64,000 bases of DNA, taken from Prosopocoilus inquinatus (Eukaryota > Arthropoda > Insecta > Coleoptera > Lucanidae). The notes under the pieces were generated by a model that had not been told where the DNA came from, searched no databases, and saw nothing but the letters and a program-made list of their open reading frames with translations. Made by a program: the position numbers and the translations under genes. The stretch spans positions 26,557,946 through 26,621,945 of the forward strand of contig CM069874.1 in NCBI GenBank assembly GCA_036172665.1, written 5' to 3'. Position 1 is the first letter of the stretch. Every line of letters begins with the position of its first letter. Below, piece after piece: positions 60,430 to 64,000 of this stretch.

Positions 60430-62245
60430 CCAGGAGACTCGGAGCGAGTAGTATCTCTTGAAAATCGATTAATTAGTTCAAATAATATCCAGCGCGAATC
60501 TTGGAATATTATAAAAGAACTTCAAGGAAGTAAAATATCTTGTAACATAAATGCCATCATTGATGAATCTGAAAATATAATCGAAGACCCTCTTGTAGCT
60601 GCAAATACATTAAATAAATATTTTTGTTCTATAGCTGACAACATTAAAGGTGGTATATCCCAAACAGTAAATCCCTTACATTTTTTGAAAAATTCTTTTA
60701 ATAATAAGACTTTCTCTTTTGCACCAATCGATATATCTCAAGTCAGTGAGACAATAAAGTCACTCAAAAAATCAACTTCTAGTGGCAGTGATGAAATAAG
60801 CTTAAAGATTATTCAATCCGTCCCTCATTCGGTTTTACAAATGTTTACTAATTTAATTAATGAAAGTTTTCAAACTGGTACTTTTCCTTCGTTCCTAAAA
60901 CGTGTTTCGCGTAATACCACTCCATAAAGGTGGCACGGATCACAGTTTTACAAATTTCAGACCTATAGTGGTTACTTCCATATTTTCTAAAATAATCGAG
61001 TCAATTGTGAAGAAGTCAATAATATCATTTCTTACAACATACAATATATTATCTCCGCTGCAATTTGGATTTAAATCAAAAACTAATACTAGTGATGCTA
61101 TTTATAATTGTATATCATTTATTTATGAAAATTTGAACAAAAAATCTTCAGCAGCAACCATGTTCTGTGACGTAGCAAAAGCTTTTGACTGTGTGCATCA
61201 TAGTATTTTACTCGAAAAATTACACAGCTATGGATTCAGAGTAGTTAACGATTGGTTCAAGTCATATCTGACAGATCGGTATCAGTCTGTTAATCTAACT
61301 TTACACTCAGAAAAAGCAAAATCAGACCTACTGAATGTAAATATCGGTGTTCCTCAGGGTTCAGTACTGGGGCCAATTTTATTCTTACTTTACATAAACG
61401 ATATTACGTCGTTAAAATTATCGGGTCATGTTACACTTTTTGCTGCCGATACTTCTATTAGCTGGTCAGCCATAGGCAACCATGACTTAACATGTCAAAT
61501 AAATGAAGATTTGAAAATTTTGCAAATTTGGTTCAGTAGTAATTTTTTAAAGTTGAATCTCGACAAAACTAAATTAATTCTGTTTAGGAACAACGAACCC
61601 TTAACCATAGGTATAAATAATAGCTTTGTAAATCAAATTTGTACACATAAATTATTAGGGATTATTCTCAACAAGGATGTCAAATGGATACATCATATAC
61701 AAGATTTAACAATGAAATTAGCTAAAGATTGTTTTCTAATTCGTACCATTCTTTCTAATCTCGGTCTTCCATCAGCGCTACAAGTATATCACTCAGTATT
61801 CGAATCTAAATTAAGGTATGGAATTAGTTTTTGGGGCTTCGCAACTTTTGAAAATATCAATAAATTATTTGTAATTCAAAACAGGGCAGTTAGAATCATT
61901 TGTGGAGCAGAACAAAACGCACATTGCCGTCCATTGTTTATAAATTTAAATTTTTTAACAGTTTTCTCACTCTTCTTATTGGAAATCTTAACTATTGTAT
62001 ACAAAAATCAAAATTTTCTAAAAAGAAATTTTGATGTGCATAATTATTTCATCAGAAATAATGATTCTCTGCACTTACCGCTTCCTCACGCTGCATACGT
62101 GAAGCAATCTCCATTTTATATGAGTAAGATTCTTTTTAATAAGCTTCCTAATGAACTGCGCATAATTTCTAAAATTCAGATTTCAATTGAAAAGTATCCT
62201 ACTAAGTCAGGGATTTTATTCTGCAAACGAATTTATTATTTTTAA
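60430..62245 (+). pseudogene. Jockey-like LINE ORF2, RT nearly complete, catalytic Asp lost
   Basis: From 60430 the frame gives VSLENRLISSNNIQRESWNI, then KSLKKSTSSGSDEISLKIIQ (the pre-RT conserved block). A frameshift at about 60905 precedes VIPLHKGGTDHSFTNFRPIV. Then follow CDVAKAFDCVHHSILLEKLH (palm A) and NIGVPQGSVLGPILFLLYIN. The catalytic box reads FAADTS where FADDTS is expected, so the first catalytic aspartate is now alanine. The thumb and C-terminal region continue in frame for over 250 residues to 62245. The endonuclease domain is missing (5' truncation). Confidence 0.9.
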
Positions 62246-62367
62246 TTATATTAGTTGACTTATTTAGTGATGTCTTTATCTTATATTTTTACATTCTGTA
62301 ATATATGTTTATGTCTATTTCCACAGCTGGTTTCAGGACAATATATTTGAATTTGAATTTGAATTTA
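62246..62367 (+). repeat. LINE 3' UTR with TTTGAA repeat tail
   Basis: After the stop codon a short 3' UTR ends in about four copies of a six-base TTTGAA unit (62346-62367). This is the simple-repeat tail that marks the 3' end of the LINE. Confidence 0.75.
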
Positions 62368-62651
62368 GTGGTAAGAGAAGCCCCGAGGAACAATGGTCGA
62401 CTTGGCGTGGACGTTGTAAAAACGTAGGCACACCCTTCACTCGTGGTCAGAAAGAAATCTTGACCCTCTTCCAGGAAAGCGACGACGAAAGGCGACTCTG
62501 TCAATTTAGTAACTTGTAGTTTTTAATTTTGAACTTCTATCTTCCTTCAAAAATAACATTTTCAATTGAAGTCTACTCTTGTCCAACGAAAATTTCAAGA
62601 AAATTATTTTTAAACTTTAAAGAGATACTGTTAAATTGGAAAGAATGCTAA
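62368..62651. other. No gene seen
   Basis: Sequence downstream of the LINE tail; nothing recognisable. Confidence 0.4.
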
Positions 62652-62720
62652 ATGTTTTACTTCGTTCGATAGCTCCGTCAGCAGTAAAAAGATTAGTTAA
62701 ACAAGTTATCAAAAGAAGAT
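62652..62720 (-). repeat. Decayed Penelope tail with damaged hammerhead
   Basis: Minus-strand relative of 43550-43650: tagctccgtcagcagtaaaa and gttaaacaagttatcaaaag on the plus strand match that tail. The core is CTGACGG (last base changed), helix II is deleted on one side and GAAA has become GAAC, so no ribozyme can form. Confidence 0.5.
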
Positions 62721-64000
62721 CTTGTCCTAAGCATTTGGAGGCATTGGTAGCCATCGTTATTAGACCAGAACATTAACGAAATTTTAATTGAGTCTGCGAG
62801 AATCAAAGTAACTGGCTACCCTACTTTAATCTTCTATAACTAGTGTCAGATTTTGAACTTTCTGATAGACGCAGATTAGGATCGCCAAAATAACTTGCAT
62901 GTTCTACCCCTTTCCCTCGTGTAAGCTACCTTCGAGGATATGATTAGTTTAGAATGGTTGGGATACTGCTACATGGATACCTTAAAGCGGAAATTGGAAT
63001 TTATGTAGACAAACAACTTGGTTTCAAATTATTGAAGCTTATCTGTTACTTGTCATGTTACTTGTTCAAGTTGGAGATGTTTGCTATTCTGGAAGCAATT
63101 AAGAAGTATATCGTACAGAAGCACTCTTCAATTCTTTTGAGAAATTAATTTGCCGTTGAAATAGCCAAGTAAGCTTCCACTGCTACAAGATTCCACGATC
63201 ACGAACTTAGCTCTAAAGAACTAATTAAAAATTTTTAAAAGTTAATACTTGGGATAAATTTGAAGATCTAAGTTGCAATTTTTTTTTTCTTTAAACCCAA
63301 AGTAAGTAAATACCAAATCCTGGTTTGCTTCAGTTAATCTCACTCCTAGAATCATCAGCGCCCTTCGTATAGTCAGGCCAGCAAAAAAAAAAACGGAGTA
63401 ATCAAACTGCGTGATGTACAGGTGACTGTCGTTTCTGTGAGATAAGTAGCGACAGGTTTACACTAACCCACGGTGTGTTTGAGTCTTTATTAATTGGTTA
63501 GAGCGTGCTCGTATTTGTTCTAGCTTTTGGTGTAAATACGTCTTTCCGTGTCCTTGCCATGAAGGTAATGCGTGAATCACTCCGTTTCTTCAACGACCCA
63601 ACTGATTTTCAATCATTCACTTACATAAATACGCATTTCCAGTTGAAATTGCGAACTATGGGGAGTAAAAACTGCCAATCCAGCCGTGAAGACGATTTGG
63701 CTCATATTGTGTTTCGCACACAATTTAAACATTCTAGTTTCTTATATGCATCAAAAATTTTCTAATTTCCATGAATATTTTGAGCTAACAAAAGAAATAG
63801 CTAACACTTATCGGAAAATCTTTTATTTATATATTCAAATTAATGTGAGTGCATGAAAAGTTACTTATTTTTCCGACACCCCTAGAGAAAACTAACTTCC
63901 GACTATTATTTTAGTTTTAAGCAAAAATGCTTATCCTTCCGCAATGTGGCAAATCAAACGCATATACCAAGAGTTGGTTTTCCTTACCGTGTTAGGAAAA
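62721..64000. other. No gene seen
   Basis: Remaining sequence to the window edge has an 86-codon plus frame at 63505-63765 with no family motif and no splice context that I can support. Confidence 0.45.

Noticed and set aside
1..64000. CRISPR arrays, bacterial operons, ribosome binding sites, rRNA or intact tRNA genes
   Set aside because: None seen. The repeat content and signals are those of an animal nuclear genome; regularly spaced short direct repeats are absent.

Overview
The window is AT-rich animal DNA with no bacterial-style gene packing, no operons and no rRNA or recognisable tRNA genes. The mobile elements (Tc1/mariner transposons with TA duplications, Penelope-like retroelements with GIY-YIG endonuclease, jockey-like LINEs with short A/T repeat tails, a Ty3/gypsy gag relic, many foldback MITEs) point to an arthropod, most likely an insect. 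The species cannot be fixed from the sequence. It reads as intergenic or long-intron DNA in which almost every recognisable coding stretch is a transposon relic.

Layout. 1-9 kb: a TATA-containing palindrome that could be a core promoter, a possible untranslated first exon, a 24-bp perfect inverted repeat with two inner hairpins, several foldback MITEs, and a 25-nt exon-like segment at 8201-8225 with strong splice signals. 9-18 kb: a large foldback, a broken DD41D transposase, a gypsy integrase scrap, one TA-flanked MITE nested inside another, and a transposase C-terminus. 18-21.2 kb: a GC-richer stretch where phase-compatible exon-like segments suggest an unidentified minus-strand gene. 22.5-26.4 kb: a gypsy gag relic split by a nested stack of DNA transposons whose innermost member carries an intact 350-residue transposase. 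26.5-28 kb: a MITE, then a Penelope-like endonuclease with a hammerhead ribozyme motif in its tail. 32.8-37.1 kb: a pogo-like MITE and two broken Tc1/mariner transposases. 40.4-41.8 kb: a LINE fragment enclosed by transposon-like inverted repeats. 43.5-45.8 kb: overlapping Penelope-like fragments in both orientations, with a second hammerhead motif. 47-48.5, 52.3-53.4 and 60.4-62.4 kb: three more LINE fragments. 55.7-56.8 kb: a full-length mariner broken by one in-frame stop.

The elements do not form a pathway; they record successive insertions. Only the 24.5-25.8 kb element looks potentially autonomous. The items most worth a second look are the two hammerhead motifs sharing the same one-base departure from the usual core, the nested stack in gag with its reading frame restored across a 4-bp duplication, the possible host exons (8.2 kb; 18-20.5 kb), and the structured inverted repeat at 1.9 kb. 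Exon and promoter calls are inference from signals alone.
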